The notes beneath the pieces are model-generated. The model made no database searches. It saw nothing but the letters and a program-made list of their open reading frames with translations, and was not told where the DNA came from. From NCBI GenBank assembly GCA_965207945.1, contig OZ242303.1, forward strand, positions 1,798,001 to 1,862,000: DNA of 64,000 nucleotides, in the 5' to 3' direction. Every line of letters begins with the position of its first letter. Position 1 is the first letter of the stretch. This document shows positions 16,895-25,294 of this stretch, piece after piece. Both the position numbers and the translations under genes were made by a program. This DNA is from JAAOII01 sp965207945. GTDB taxonomy: Bacteria; Pseudomonadota; Gammaproteobacteria; CBDBNL01; JAAOII01.

Positions 16895-17929
16895 ATGAAT
16901 ACAACTTATAAAATTACTGATTTTATCAGCGGCGGTGCCACTGTTTATGCTTCGGTTGGCGCAATTATAGGAGCTATTTTGGGAGCAACGGCTGGCATCT
17001 CCTTTTCTTTATTGATTTTACTGGGCGCATTGCTAGCGCCAGAGTTCGCTGGGTATGCTTTGGCTGCGATTCCTATTGGTGTAATAGGTGGCGCCCTTTC
17101 TTTTGCTATTATAGGTTTGCTACTTGGATGCTTACGCGGAGCCATAATTGGCTTCTCTAGGGGCGAACATCAAGGGCGAGGAATTATAGTGTTTATATTG
17201 GCATTAGTGTTAGCGGCATTTACGGGGGATATCGTTAGCGGCATCATAATATTTTTAGTTTGGAAAAAATTAAGAAATATTACAGAAGATGAATTCAGCC
17301 AACTCAGTTTTTGGAGATTCATGAAATCATATTTAATGCTGTATGCATTATTTCTCTTGGGAATTGGCGCTATCATTGGGCTTGGATTGGGCGGCACGGT
17401 CGGCTATTTTCTGGGAGAACATGGTAATGTTGCTATAATTAATACGCTCGTTGCAGAACTTAGTCAATATATTAATTCTTTTTCTTTACACGCGGCAGTT
17501 GATTCCTCTTATGGAGTGATAGGTGGCAGCATAAGCGGCAAGGTTAACCATGCCCTTGACCAAATTACCCTTGATTCTTTAGTAAACATTACTTCCACAA
17601 CGTCCGCAACCAGCTTAAGTTACAATGCGGGGGCGGAAATTAATAGCTTCATTGAGTCCTTCAACGCCAATGCTATTGTACAAAGCGCTAAAGGAACAGT
17701 ATCCTATGTATTGAATGCGCCAGTTTTAGCCGAATTTCTCAGCCAAACAAAAAGTGCTAATATTATTACGGGCGGAGTTGCTGGAGCAATTATAGGCGCT
17801 GCGGATGGAGCGATTGGTGGATTGATTATAGGATTTATTTATTGCGTCTTAGATTTCTGGATTTTACAAAGAGTGCTGCAAAAACACGTGCCAACTCCAG
17901 CAATCCACGATAACGACTCTATTGAATAA
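16895..17929 (+). CDS. Unrecognised Gly/Ala-rich polytopic membrane protein
   Basis: I do not recognise the family. The 344-aa sequence has hydrophobic, glycine-zipper-like segments: GAIIGAILGATAGISFSLLI, a second at about 50-85, one at about 95-120, one at about 145-175, and a final GGVAGAIIGAADGAIGGLII near 290-315. Between about 185 and 285 lies a soluble Ser/Thr/Asn-rich stretch. It directly follows the GT25 array and has its own promoter-like TATAAT. A structural or channel-like envelope role is possible, but there is no direct evidence. Confidence 0.6.
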   Translation: MNTTYKITDFISGGATVYASVGAIIGAILGATAGISFSLLILLGALLAPEFAGYALAAIPIGVIGGALSFAIIGLLLGCLRGAIIGFSRGEHQGRGIIVFILALVLAAFTGDIVSGIIIFLVWKKLRNITEDEFSQLSFWRFMKSYLMLYALFLLGIGAIIGLGLGGTVGYFLGEHGNVAIINTLVAELSQYINSFSLHAAVDSSYGVIGGSISGKVNHALDQITLDSLVNITSTTSATSLSYNAGAEINSFIESFNANAIVQSAKGTVSYVLNAPVLAEFLSQTKSANIITGGVAGAIIGAADGAIGGLIIGFIYCVLDFWILQRVLQKHVPTPAIHDNDSIE

Positions 17930-17934
17930 ATAAT

Positions 17935-18001
17935 TATCTGCTACGCGGTTCTCCTCTGCTATGTGGTTATACCTCTGCTATGCGGTTATACCTCTGCTTT
18001 T
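17935..18001. repeat. 19-bp tandem repeat, about 3.5 copies
   Basis: CTCTGCTATGTGGTTATAC (17954-17972) and CTCTGCTATGCGGTTATAC (17973-17991) are flanked by a diverged copy at 17935-17953 and a partial copy at 17992-18001. The array fills the gap before znuB. No function is evident. Confidence 0.8.
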
Positions 18002-18040
18002 CAGTCATTATGCTTCGCAACAAATAGCTAGCAAAAAATA

Positions 18041-18823
18041 ATGGAATTGTTTATTCTATCCTGGGTTATTGCCTTAATTATAGCGCCTGCTGGAGGGGTT
18101 CTGGGGTGTTTCATTTTTTGGCGGCGAATGGCGTTCTTTGCCGAGTCCTTGGCTCACGCCTCTGTGCTTGGACTCGCCGTAGCTTTTTTCTTCGCAATTA
18201 ATCCTATTATCGGTATTCTAGCCAGTGCTTTATGCATCTGTGCTTTTCTATGGCTAATGAAACGGCAACGCGAACTTGCATCAGATGCCATGCTGGGGCT
18301 TACGGCTCATGTTTTTTTAGGGGCTGGGATTATTATCATAAGTATTGCTCAGGTAAAAGTTGATTTACTTTCTTATCTGTTGGGGGAATGGCTTACCGTA
18401 ACCCTTAGCGATATCTGGTGGCAAAGCGGCGTTGGAATAATTACTCTGGCAGGACTATGGTTGCTGCGCAGGCCCTTGCTGTCAATAACTGCACAGCCCG
18501 AAATAGCCGATGCGGAGAAGTGGGGAACCAAATTTGCCGATTTAATTTTCTTACTTATTTTAGCTTTATTCGTTAGCGTAACCGTGCAGACCGTAGGGCT
18601 ATTGTTGTTAAATACCTTGATGGTTATACCTGCTGTTACAGTGCGTCCATGGGTTAAAGGTCCTTATGCAATGATTATCGCTAGCATCATAGTTGCAGTT
18701 ATTCTGCTTGCTGTCGGTCTGGGGGGGGCTTTATTATTAGATTTACCAGCATCACCAACTGCCGCAGTTACTGGCGGGATACTTTTTGCCATAAGCCAGA
18801 TAACAAAAAAGGTGTGTGGCTAA
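18041..18823 (+). CDS. znuB: Zinc/manganese ABC transporter permease (ZnuB-like, ABC-3 family)
   Basis: Inner-membrane permease of a metal ABC importer. The 260-aa protein is almost wholly hydrophobic with about eight membrane spans. It carries the ABC-3 family signature near its start (GCFIFWRRMAFFAESLAHAS) and the LLLLNTLMVIPAV span. Neither the ATPase (znuC) nor the binding protein (znuA) is adjacent, so the operon is split or the partners are elsewhere. Metal specificity cannot be read from this subunit. Confidence 0.82.
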   Translation: MELFILSWVIALIIAPAGGVLGCFIFWRRMAFFAESLAHASVLGLAVAFFFAINPIIGILASALCICAFLWLMKRQRELASDAMLGLTAHVFLGAGIIIISIAQVKVDLLSYLLGEWLTVTLSDIWWQSGVGIITLAGLWLLRRPLLSITAQPEIADAEKWGTKFADLIFLLILALFVSVTVQTVGLLLLNTLMVIPAVTVRPWVKGPYAMIIASIIVAVILLAVGLGGALLLDLPASPTAAVTGGILFAISQITKKVCG

Positions 18824-18891
18824 TAAGCTAATAATAGGGACGAATACGACTCATCTCGTTAGGTAAATTTTACCCTCACTATCTACAGAAT

Positions 18892-20118
18892 CTAACCTGC
18901 AAATAGCAGCTGCAAAAATCTAAGGTAAACTTGCGTAAGTTGGTTAATTTCATCCACAGGCAAGCATTCATCAACACAGTGAATAGTGGCGTTGCGCGGA
19001 CCAAACTCTACTACTTCAACTCCATAATCAGGAAAGAATCTTCCATCTGAGGTGCCGCCGCTAGTCGTTAGTTTGGCTGTAGTTGCAGTTCTTTCTTTTA
19101 TTGCTTGTTGTAAGCAAGTCGCCAGAGCGCCAGCAGGACAAAAATATGGCTTAGCCCCTTCTGTCCATTTTACTTTATATTGCGATTCACTAAATCCTGC
19201 TTTGTGTGCCATATCAAAGACCTTGCTTTTTAGTTTATCCAATTCATCAACCAGAGACGGGGCGTAACGCCAATTGCAAAATACTTGGACACTCTGCGCG
19301 GTAACATTATCGGCAGCTGATACTCCTTGCAGATTAACTACATTAAAGCTAGTCCCTGGTGGCGGGGTTTGTTTTTCTTTCGTTATGTTTTTATCCCAGT
19401 CCTCAGCAAGCAGTAAGTTGATAAAATCCACTGTTCTATGTAATAGATTATCTTCTTTCTTTATATAAGCAGCATGTCCTTGGCTGCCCTGCAGGGTTAT
19501 AGATAAAGAAATAGACCCCCTTCTACCATTCTTAATCGCATCGCCAAAACATGCCTCACTAGTGGGCTCGCCCACCAAACATTGGTTAATATTAATTCCA
19601 TTCCCGCGCTTATTAAGTTCTTGGAGAGCACGAGATACCCCATCAATTGCTTCCCCTTCTTCATCAGCAGTTATAAGGAATGCTATGCCTGGATGATGCA
19701 GATGGTCGGGCTTGGCTGCGTCTTGGTTTCCTTGGTTCCCTTGGTTTCCTCGGTTTCTCTCAGATAGATAATCACGCATGGATATTATCATGGCAGCTAT
19801 GGATGCTTTCATATCCACTACCCCGCGTCCATATAATATTCCATTGTCAGTAGTGGGGGAAAAAGGTGGATGAGTCCATAATGATTCATCGCCAGGGGGC
19901 ACTACATCTGTATGACCACAAAAAACAAAGTAAGGTGCTTTACCATAAGTCGCCCATAAATTATTTACCTTGCCAAAGGTGAGCATCTCTGTTTGGAAAC
20001 CTAGCTGCTTAAGGCGCTCCGCTATTTCTGCATGACAACTGGTGCGATCTGGAGTTACTGAGGGCTGTGAAACTAATAGACGAAGTAAATCCTCTGTTGT
20101 CTCGGTGGCAAAATTCAT
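18892..20118 (-). CDS. dapE: Succinyl-diaminopimelate desuccinylase
   Basis: Metallohydrolase of the lysine/DAP pathway that removes succinate from N-succinyl-LL-DAP. M20 family motifs are present: FCGHTDVVPPGD, GRGVVDMKAS, TADEEGEAIDG with the catalytic Glu pair, VGEPTSE and TTSGGTSDGRFF. At 408 aa it is longer than usual (~375) partly because of a GNQGNQGNQD repeat insertion around residue 125. dapD, dapF and lysA lie upstream on the same strand, clustering much of the pathway. Confidence 0.94.
   Translation of the reverse strand: MNFATETTEDLLRLLVSQPSVTPDRTSCHAEIAERLKQLGFQTEMLTFGKVNNLWATYGKAPYFVFCGHTDVVPPGDESLWTHPPFSPTTDNGILYGRGVVDMKASIAAMIISMRDYLSERNRGNQGNQGNQDAAKPDHLHHPGIAFLITADEEGEAIDGVSRALQELNKRGNGININQCLVGEPTSEACFGDAIKNGRRGSISLSITLQGSQGHAAYIKKEDNLLHRTVDFINLLLAEDWDKNITKEKQTPPPGTSFNVVNLQGVSAADNVTAQSVQVFCNWRYAPSLVDELDKLKSKVFDMAHKAGFSESQYKVKWTEGAKPYFCPAGALATCLQQAIKERTATTAKLTTSGGTSDGRFFPDYGVEVVEFGPRNATIHCVDECLPVDEINQLTQVYLRFLQLLFAG
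19723..19758. repeat. In-frame 9-bp tandem repeat in dapE
   Basis: Units TTGGTTTCC, TTGGTTCCC, TTGGTTTCC and TCGGTTTCT follow one another from 19723. On the minus strand the run reads RNRGNQGNQGNQ. It enlarges a surface loop of an otherwise conserved enzyme. Confidence 0.8.
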
Positions 20119-20203
20119 GTTTTTTCTACAGGGTCTCCTACAGGTTTTTTATCAGCATTGATTGAACTAGCCATAAGAAGTTTGTCATTACTGCAGACAC
20201 TTT

Positions 20204-22126
20204 TTATTCAACCGTAACTGATTTGGCAAGGTTGCGCGGCTGGTCAACATCCGTTCCCAAAAGGACCGCGGTCTCATAAGCCAAAAGCTGCATAGGCAAT
20301 GCATAAATGATGGGTGCAAGTAAGGGATGAACCTGCGGCAGGATTACCACCTGCTCGGCAAGGCGACTAATCTCTTTATCCTTAACATCATTAAAGACAA
20401 ATAAGGGTCCCCCACGCGCCACCACCTCTTGCATATTAGATTTCATTTTTTGGAGATATTTGCCTTTACTGGCAAGAGCAATAGTAGGGAAGTTTTTTTC
20501 AATTAATGCCAAAGGACCATGCTTCAATTCGCCTCCTGGATATGCTTCGGCATGTATATATGACACTTCTTTTAGTTTAAGTGCGCCCTCCTGTGCCACC
20601 GGATATAGCATGCCGCGGGCGATAAACATTGCATTATTCTTATCTTCAATACTCTCAGCTATTTCTTGAATCTGACTGCGGGTTTCTAACACGGCGGCAA
20701 GGTCATCAGGTAATTTGTGCAAAGCTCGCACTAATTCTTTTTCATCCTTGCTAGCGCCGCGAACACTTAAGAAGTAGCCAAGCAATAACAGTAGTGCAGT
20801 TAACTGAGCGGTAAATGCTTTAGTTGAAGCCACCCCTATCTCGGGACCTGCAGCAGTTATAAGAGGAATATCGCAGAGGCGCGCTAAAGTACTTGATGGA
20901 ACATTGCATATTGCAACCGATGCTAAAAAGTTTGTTTCGTTGTTGATGTGTTTTGCCCCGTTCTTCTTGCTGCTTTTACTCTTGTTAGCGGCTATTGTTT
21001 GCGCCTTATTTTTAATGTCCTTCAGTGCGGCAAGAATATCGGCAGTTTCTCCAGATTGTGAAATAGTAAGATAGAGGCACTGCGGCGGCACTGCTCTTGC
21101 CATATAACGAAACTCACTGGCGACTTCGGTGAGCACATTAATATTAAGATACTCTTCAAACTGATAACGGGCAATAAGCGCCGAGTTATGGCTGGTGCCG
21201 CAGCCAGTAATATATATGTTGTTAGTGTTTGCAATTAATTCTTTTCCTTTTTCTCCAAGTACTTCGGGCAGGAACTTATTACGCAGAATTCTGCCACTAA
21301 GGGTGTTGCTAATTGCTTGCGGCTGCTCATAAATCTCTTTGAGCATATAGTGGTTATATTCACCGCGCTCGGTAGCAGTGAAGCCATGGTCATAAATCTC
21401 AACTTTATGGCGTCTAACCACACCCTTGAAGTTTTGAATAATTACTTTATCTTCGGTTAGAATTGCAATTTCATCATCTTCTAAATAAATAAATTTATCT
21501 GTAACTTGAAGTAACGCGAGAGGATCTGAGGCAAGGAAGTTCTCCTCCACACCCATGCCAACCACTAAGGGAGAACCGCGCCGCACACCGATTAAATTAT
21601 TCGGGTTTTCCTTGTCAATAATAGCCAAGGAATAGCTGCCCTCAAGGTCTTTAATCATAGCGCCAACCGCTTTCAATAGATTCTTATATTTGATGAAATA
21701 ATCGTGGAGCAATACTACGATTACTTCGCTATCTGTTTCGCTATTAAATGTATATTTTTTCTTCTGTAGTTTCTGTTTAATCTCTGTAAAATTCTCTATT
21801 ATGCCGTTGTGAACCAAAGCAAAACGATTATCAAATACATGGGGATGGGCATTTTCAACTGTCACTCCGCCATGAGTTGCCCATCTGGTATGGGCAATGC
21901 CAAGCGTTCCTGAGGGGCGATGAATTCTAAGTTCTTCCTCAAGGGCTGCAACCTTGCCGCACACCCGATGAAGATGTAACTGTGTTTGTGTTTTTTCTTC
22001 CCCTTGTGCCCGTTGAATTATTGCAACACCAGCAGAATCATAGCCACGATACTCCAAACGATGCAAACCCTCTATAAGGATATTGCGCACATTACGTTTG
22101 GCTATACAACCTACTATTCCACACAT
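20204..22126 (-). CDS. glmS: Glutamine-fructose-6-phosphate aminotransferase
   Basis: Makes glucosamine 6-phosphate, the first committed step to UDP-GlcNAc for peptidoglycan and lipid A. The N-terminal Cys2 nucleophile is in MCGIVGCIAKR. Other motifs are HTRWATHGG, HNGIIENF and GSPLVVGMG. Two SIS domains follow, with ITGCGTSHNSAL, SQSGETADILAAL and the ending DQPRNLAKSVTVE. It is 640 aa against ~610 for typical proteins because of a Lys/Ser/Asn-rich insert (SKSSKKNGAKHINNET) in the first SIS domain. No glmS ribozyme-like region is apparent upstream. Confidence 0.97.
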   Translation of the reverse strand: MCGIVGCIAKRNVRNILIEGLHRLEYRGYDSAGVAIIQRAQGEEKTQTQLHLHRVCGKVAALEEELRIHRPSGTLGIAHTRWATHGGVTVENAHPHVFDNRFALVHNGIIENFTEIKQKLQKKKYTFNSETDSEVIVVLLHDYFIKYKNLLKAVGAMIKDLEGSYSLAIIDKENPNNLIGVRRGSPLVVGMGVEENFLASDPLALLQVTDKFIYLEDDEIAILTEDKVIIQNFKGVVRRHKVEIYDHGFTATERGEYNHYMLKEIYEQPQAISNTLSGRILRNKFLPEVLGEKGKELIANTNNIYITGCGTSHNSALIARYQFEEYLNINVLTEVASEFRYMARAVPPQCLYLTISQSGETADILAALKDIKNKAQTIAANKSKSSKKNGAKHINNETNFLASVAICNVPSSTLARLCDIPLITAAGPEIGVASTKAFTAQLTALLLLLGYFLSVRGASKDEKELVRALHKLPDDLAAVLETRSQIQEIAESIEDKNNAMFIARGMLYPVAQEGALKLKEVSYIHAEAYPGGELKHGPLALIEKNFPTIALASKGKYLQKMKSNMQEVVARGGPLFVFNDVKDKEISRLAEQVVILPQVHPLLAPIIYALPMQLLAYETAVLLGTDVDQPRNLAKSVTVE

Positions 22127-22188
22127 TGGCTATTCATTAAATATTGAGATTTATGAGATTCTTACGATGCTTATGATTCTTGTGATTC

Positions 22189-22575
22189 TTATGATTCTTG
22201 TAGCGCCATTATGGCTTCAACTTCCACCTGCACTCCTTTCGGCAGGGCGGCGGCTTGAATTGCGGCGCGTGCTGGGTAGGGCTCGCTGAAATTCTCTTCC
22301 ATGCATTGATTCACCAAAGCAAAATGAGCCAAGTCAATCAGATAAACATTTACCTTAACTAATTGGTCAAGCGAACCTCCCGCGGCGATCGCCACTTCTT
22401 TTAGGTTGGCGAATGCTTGGGCTATTTGCTGCTCAATGCCACCGTCAACTACTTCTTGTGTATTAGGGTCAAGAGGAATTTGCCCGGAAATATAAACTGT
22501 ATTGCCGCTGCGAATTGCCTGTGAATAAGGACCTATTGCGCTTGGCGCTTTATCGGTTTTAATCTGCTGTTTCAT
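22189..22575 (-). CDS. ridA: 2-iminobutanoate/2-iminopropanoate deaminase (RidA family)
   Basis: RidA hydrolyses reactive enamine/imine intermediates made by PLP enzymes. The 128-aa protein has the normal length and the family motifs IGPYSQAIRSGNTVYISGQIPLDP, NLKEVAIAAGGSLDQLVKVNVYL and the C-terminal PARAAIQAAALPKGVQVEVEAI with the substrate-binding Arg. The start lies 8 bp after the dapD stop on the same strand, so the two are likely co-transcribed. Confidence 0.93.
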   Translation of the reverse strand: MKQQIKTDKAPSAIGPYSQAIRSGNTVYISGQIPLDPNTQEVVDGGIEQQIAQAFANLKEVAIAAGGSLDQLVKVNVYLIDLAHFALVNQCMEENFSEPYPARAAIQAAALPKGVQVEVEAIMALQES

Positions 22576-22583
22576 AATATTAT

Positions 22584-23408
22584 CTATTGGTTGTCTGTTT
22601 CATCAAATCTTAACAATTGGTTGATGCCCACTTTGGCGCGGGTCTTAGCATCCGCCTGCTTAACTATTATAGCCGCATAGCGGCTATATTTGCCATTGGC
22701 TGCTGGCAAGGAGCCAGGTATAACCACCGAGCCAGAGGGTACTCTGCCGTAAAAAACCTCGTCTTTGCTTCTATCATATATAGGTGTGCTCATGCCAATG
22801 TACACTCCCATTGAGAGCACTGCCCCCTCTTCCACCAAGACCCCTTCCACTACTTCGGAGCGGGCGCCAATAAAACAATTATCTTCAATTATGGTAGGTG
22901 ATGCTTGCAAGGGTTCCAGTACTCCGCCAATACCAACGCCACCAGAAAGATGGACATTCTTGCCGATTTGCGCACAAGAACCGACCGTAGCCCAGGTATC
23001 CACTAAAGTTCCTGAATCAACATAAGCGCCTATATTTACATAACAAGGCATCAAAACCACATTGGGAGCAATATACGCACCTTCACGCACTATGGCGCCA
23101 GGCACTGCGCGAGCACCCAATTGTTGAAAATTATCTTCACTATAATTACTAAACTTAGTGTCCAATTTATCGTAAAACTTTACCCAGCCGCCATCAATGA
23201 GCCGATTGGAACGCGATCTAAACGACAATAAGATTGCTTTCTTAGCTGCTTGATTAACTTGCCAGTTGGCAGCGTCTTTTTGCGCCACTCTTAGGGTTCC
23301 GTCTCCTATCTGTTTGAGAGTGTTTTCTATTGCATTACGCAACTCTTCGGTTATAGGGGCTTGTGGGTTTTCGTAAGCGGTCTCTATTAGTTGCAGTGTT
23401 TTTTCCAT
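22584..23408 (-). CDS. dapD: Tetrahydrodipicolinate N-succinyltransferase
   Basis: Succinylates tetrahydrodipicolinate in the lysine/DAP pathway. The left-handed beta-helix hexapeptide repeats run from about VPGAIVREGAYIAPNVV through GAYVDSGTLVDTWATVGSCAQIG to NCFIGARSEVVEGVLVEEGAVLSMG. I start it at 23408 (MEKTLQLIETAYE), which matches the family N-terminus. An upstream in-frame TTG at 23444 overlaps a good promoter (TTGCAT, 18 bp, TATAAT) and is rejected. With that promoter the mRNA would be leaderless. dapE, dapF and lysA are close by. Confidence 0.95.
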   Translation of the reverse strand: MEKTLQLIETAYENPQAPITEELRNAIENTLKQIGDGTLRVAQKDAANWQVNQAAKKAILLSFRSRSNRLIDGGWVKFYDKLDTKFSNYSEDNFQQLGARAVPGAIVREGAYIAPNVVLMPCYVNIGAYVDSGTLVDTWATVGSCAQIGKNVHLSGGVGIGGVLEPLQASPTIIEDNCFIGARSEVVEGVLVEEGAVLSMGVYIGMSTPIYDRSKDEVFYGRVPSGSVVIPGSLPAANGKYSRYAAIIVKQADAKTRAKVGINQLLRFDETDNQ

Positions 23409-23414
23409 GAAATT

Positions 23415-23444
23415 ATTATAAAGGGAAACACCAAGAAAATGCAA
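23415..23444 (-). promoter_or_regulatory. dapD promoter
   Basis: Minus-strand -35 TTGCAT (23439-23444) and -10 TATAAT (23415-23420) are separated by 18 bp. The -10 ends 6 nt before the dapD ATG, predicting a start at the ATG itself. Confidence 0.6.
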
Positions 23445-23474
23445 GAAGGTATAGCTCCATATCCCTACTAGGAT

Positions 23475-24317
23475 TTATTTAGGGGACGATTTGGGCTTTT
23501 TAGTAGTTTTAGCTTTAGGGGGGTTAGCTTTAAGAGCTTTAGTTTTAGAGGGGGAGGACTTCTTAGTCATTTTAGTAATCTTCACTTCTTTGGTTGCATT
23601 AAGAGATCCACCGCGCAAGTCCTTAATATGGCGAATCATGGTTACGCGAATTGCCTCAACCAAAAACCCCACATAATCTGTCAACAGTTCGCGACTAAAA
23701 CGGGTTTCTTCCTCGCTGGCAAGACAAAGGACAGCAAAAGGTGCGCGTGAGTTATAAAGCGGTGCGCACAAGAAAGACGATAATTTCTTGCCCTGTGCGC
23801 CAAAAAAGAACTCGCGCATAGTAGGAGGCAAGGCGCCAGAAAAGAGTTTCTTGTCGTCCAGTATGCGCAAAACTTCGCGCGGAACTGTGTTTCGGCTTTT
23901 ATAAGTATATTGCTTTGACTCAGGCAAACTAATAAAAAACACCAAACTATAAGAAGCAATCTTAAAATCCTTGATAAATATTTCTTCAAGTTCGCGGCAT
24001 AATGATTGTAAATCCGCTGCATTTATAACTTGCAGCGCCGCTTTATGAATGATGGACATTACATCACGATTATAATTAATGTCGGAAAATAAAAGGCGCT
24101 GTTGTTCCTCTGCCTGTATTGCTTTTTTGCGCCATAATTTATTTTGATATTCCAGTAACGAAATAGTATTCGCTCCGCTCTCATGAGGCACCTTAATATC
24201 ATATAAAAGCTGCTGAATATCCTTATTGTTGGTGGCAAAAAAATCTAAATTGTTACGCAGGTACTCCTGCACCATGCTTGAAGATAATGGTTTGGTGATA
24301 GGTTTCTTTTTACTCAT
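23475..24317 (-). CDS. DUF484 family GAF-like protein
   Basis: Matches the DUF484 family, which sits next to dapF and xerC in many gammaproteobacteria and has a GAF-like fold; its biochemical role is not established. The N-terminal helical part (SSMVQEYLRNNLDFFATNN) leads into a coiled linker and a GAF-like region (LQSLCRELEEIFIKDFKIASYSLVFF, then FLCAPLYNSRAPFAVLCLAS). The last ~35 residues are a Lys/Pro/Ser/Thr low-complexity tail (SKTKALKANPPKAKTTKK), unusual for the family and possibly repeat-expanded. It overlaps dapF by 4 bp (ATGA). Confidence 0.85.
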   Translation of the reverse strand: MSKKKPITKPLSSSMVQEYLRNNLDFFATNNKDIQQLLYDIKVPHESGANTISLLEYQNKLWRKKAIQAEEQQRLLFSDINYNRDVMSIIHKAALQVINAADLQSLCRELEEIFIKDFKIASYSLVFFISLPESKQYTYKSRNTVPREVLRILDDKKLFSGALPPTMREFFFGAQGKKLSSFLCAPLYNSRAPFAVLCLASEEETRFSRELLTDYVGFLVEAIRVTMIRHIKDLRGGSLNATKEVKITKMTKKSSPSKTKALKANPPKAKTTKKPKSSPK

Positions 24318-25273
24318 TGTAATAATAAATTGGTTGTTCCTGAAAAAACTTCATGGACCGCGCTCTCCATGTATATACCGTCGCCCCCACCTTCCTCGCC
24401 TAACTGCGCCTTGCCTCCCTTCATTTCAATGGTAACTCGCGGAGCGGCTAATCCCAATTGGCGAGCAACGGCGAAGGCGGCGCAAGCGTTTGACCCACAA
24501 GCCAAAGTTATCCCTGCCCCTCTTTCATAGGTTACAAGTTGCATCTTCTTTTTGCTGTTGCATACCAAAAATCCCACGTTAGCGCCATTTAGTAAGGATT
24601 GATGCTTGGCGAGTTGTTCTCCTGCTTGATGGACTTGCCTCTCTGCTTCTTCTAATGAGGAAACTATTATAATCAAATGAGGATTATCAAACGATAGGGG
24701 GTATGCAATAAACTTTGCGCTGTTTTTCTTTTTTGAGCTGCCCTTGCCAGCAGAAAGGGTTACTTCTAATTCTAATGATTGCAGTTCGGCAGGGTTGTGT
24801 TGCTTTTTTGAGATTGTTGCATTAAGCACATTGCTCCACACAAAATCTGCTCTACCCATTGTGGCGTGCACCCAGAGTGTATTACTGGTGGAAGGTGTTG
24901 CTTTATTAGAATTATATGTCGCTGCATTAAGTGATCCCTTTAAAGAAATTGCTCGTTTAGCTGTTTGCACGGTTATTTCTTGCTTCGCAGTTAAGCCAAT
25001 GCGACGCACATAATGGTAAAAACAACGGGCGCCATTACCGCACTGTTCCGCTTCATTGCCATCAGCATTGTAAATACGCATAAAGAAATCGGCATCAAGG
25101 TCATGAGGTGGCTCACAACATAGCAGCTGGTCAAAACCAATACCAAAATTCCTGTCTGCTAATTGGCGGATAGTATTGGCTTTGGGTTGTTCTGGATGGC
25201 GAATACAATCTAACATGACAAAATCATTGCCAAGCGCATGCATCTTTATAAAGGGTATTTCTTTACTCGTCAT
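24314..25273 (-). CDS. dapF: Diaminopimelate epimerase
   Basis: Interconverts LL- and meso-DAP by a two-cysteine, cofactor-free mechanism. Both catalytic cysteines are visible: GNEAEQCGNGARCF and GAGITLACGSNACAAF. The second motif normally reads ACGTGACA, so the GSN variant is slightly unusual. At 319 aa it exceeds the usual ~275 through inserts near residues 110-125 (YNSNKATPSTSNT) and in the middle (GKGSSKKKNSAKF). It lies between lysA and DUF484 on the same strand in a tight operon. Confidence 0.95.
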   Translation of the reverse strand: MTSKEIPFIKMHALGNDFVMLDCIRHPEQPKANTIRQLADRNFGIGFDQLLCCEPPHDLDADFFMRIYNADGNEAEQCGNGARCFYHYVRRIGLTAKQEITVQTAKRAISLKGSLNAATYNSNKATPSTSNTLWVHATMGRADFVWSNVLNATISKKQHNPAELQSLELEVTLSAGKGSSKKKNSAKFIAYPLSFDNPHLIIIVSSLEEAERQVHQAGEQLAKHQSLLNGANVGFLVCNSKKKMQLVTYERGAGITLACGSNACAAFAVARQLGLAAPRVTIEMKGGKAQLGEEGGGDGIYMESAVHEVFSGTTNLLLQ

Positions 25274-25294
25274 AGAATGGTTAATTCTTCAGCT

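Noticed and set aside
23409..23444. Longer dapD beginning at an in-frame TTG (23444)
   Set aside because: The codon lies in the -35 box of a good promoter, and the family N-terminus starts at MEKTLQLIETAYE.
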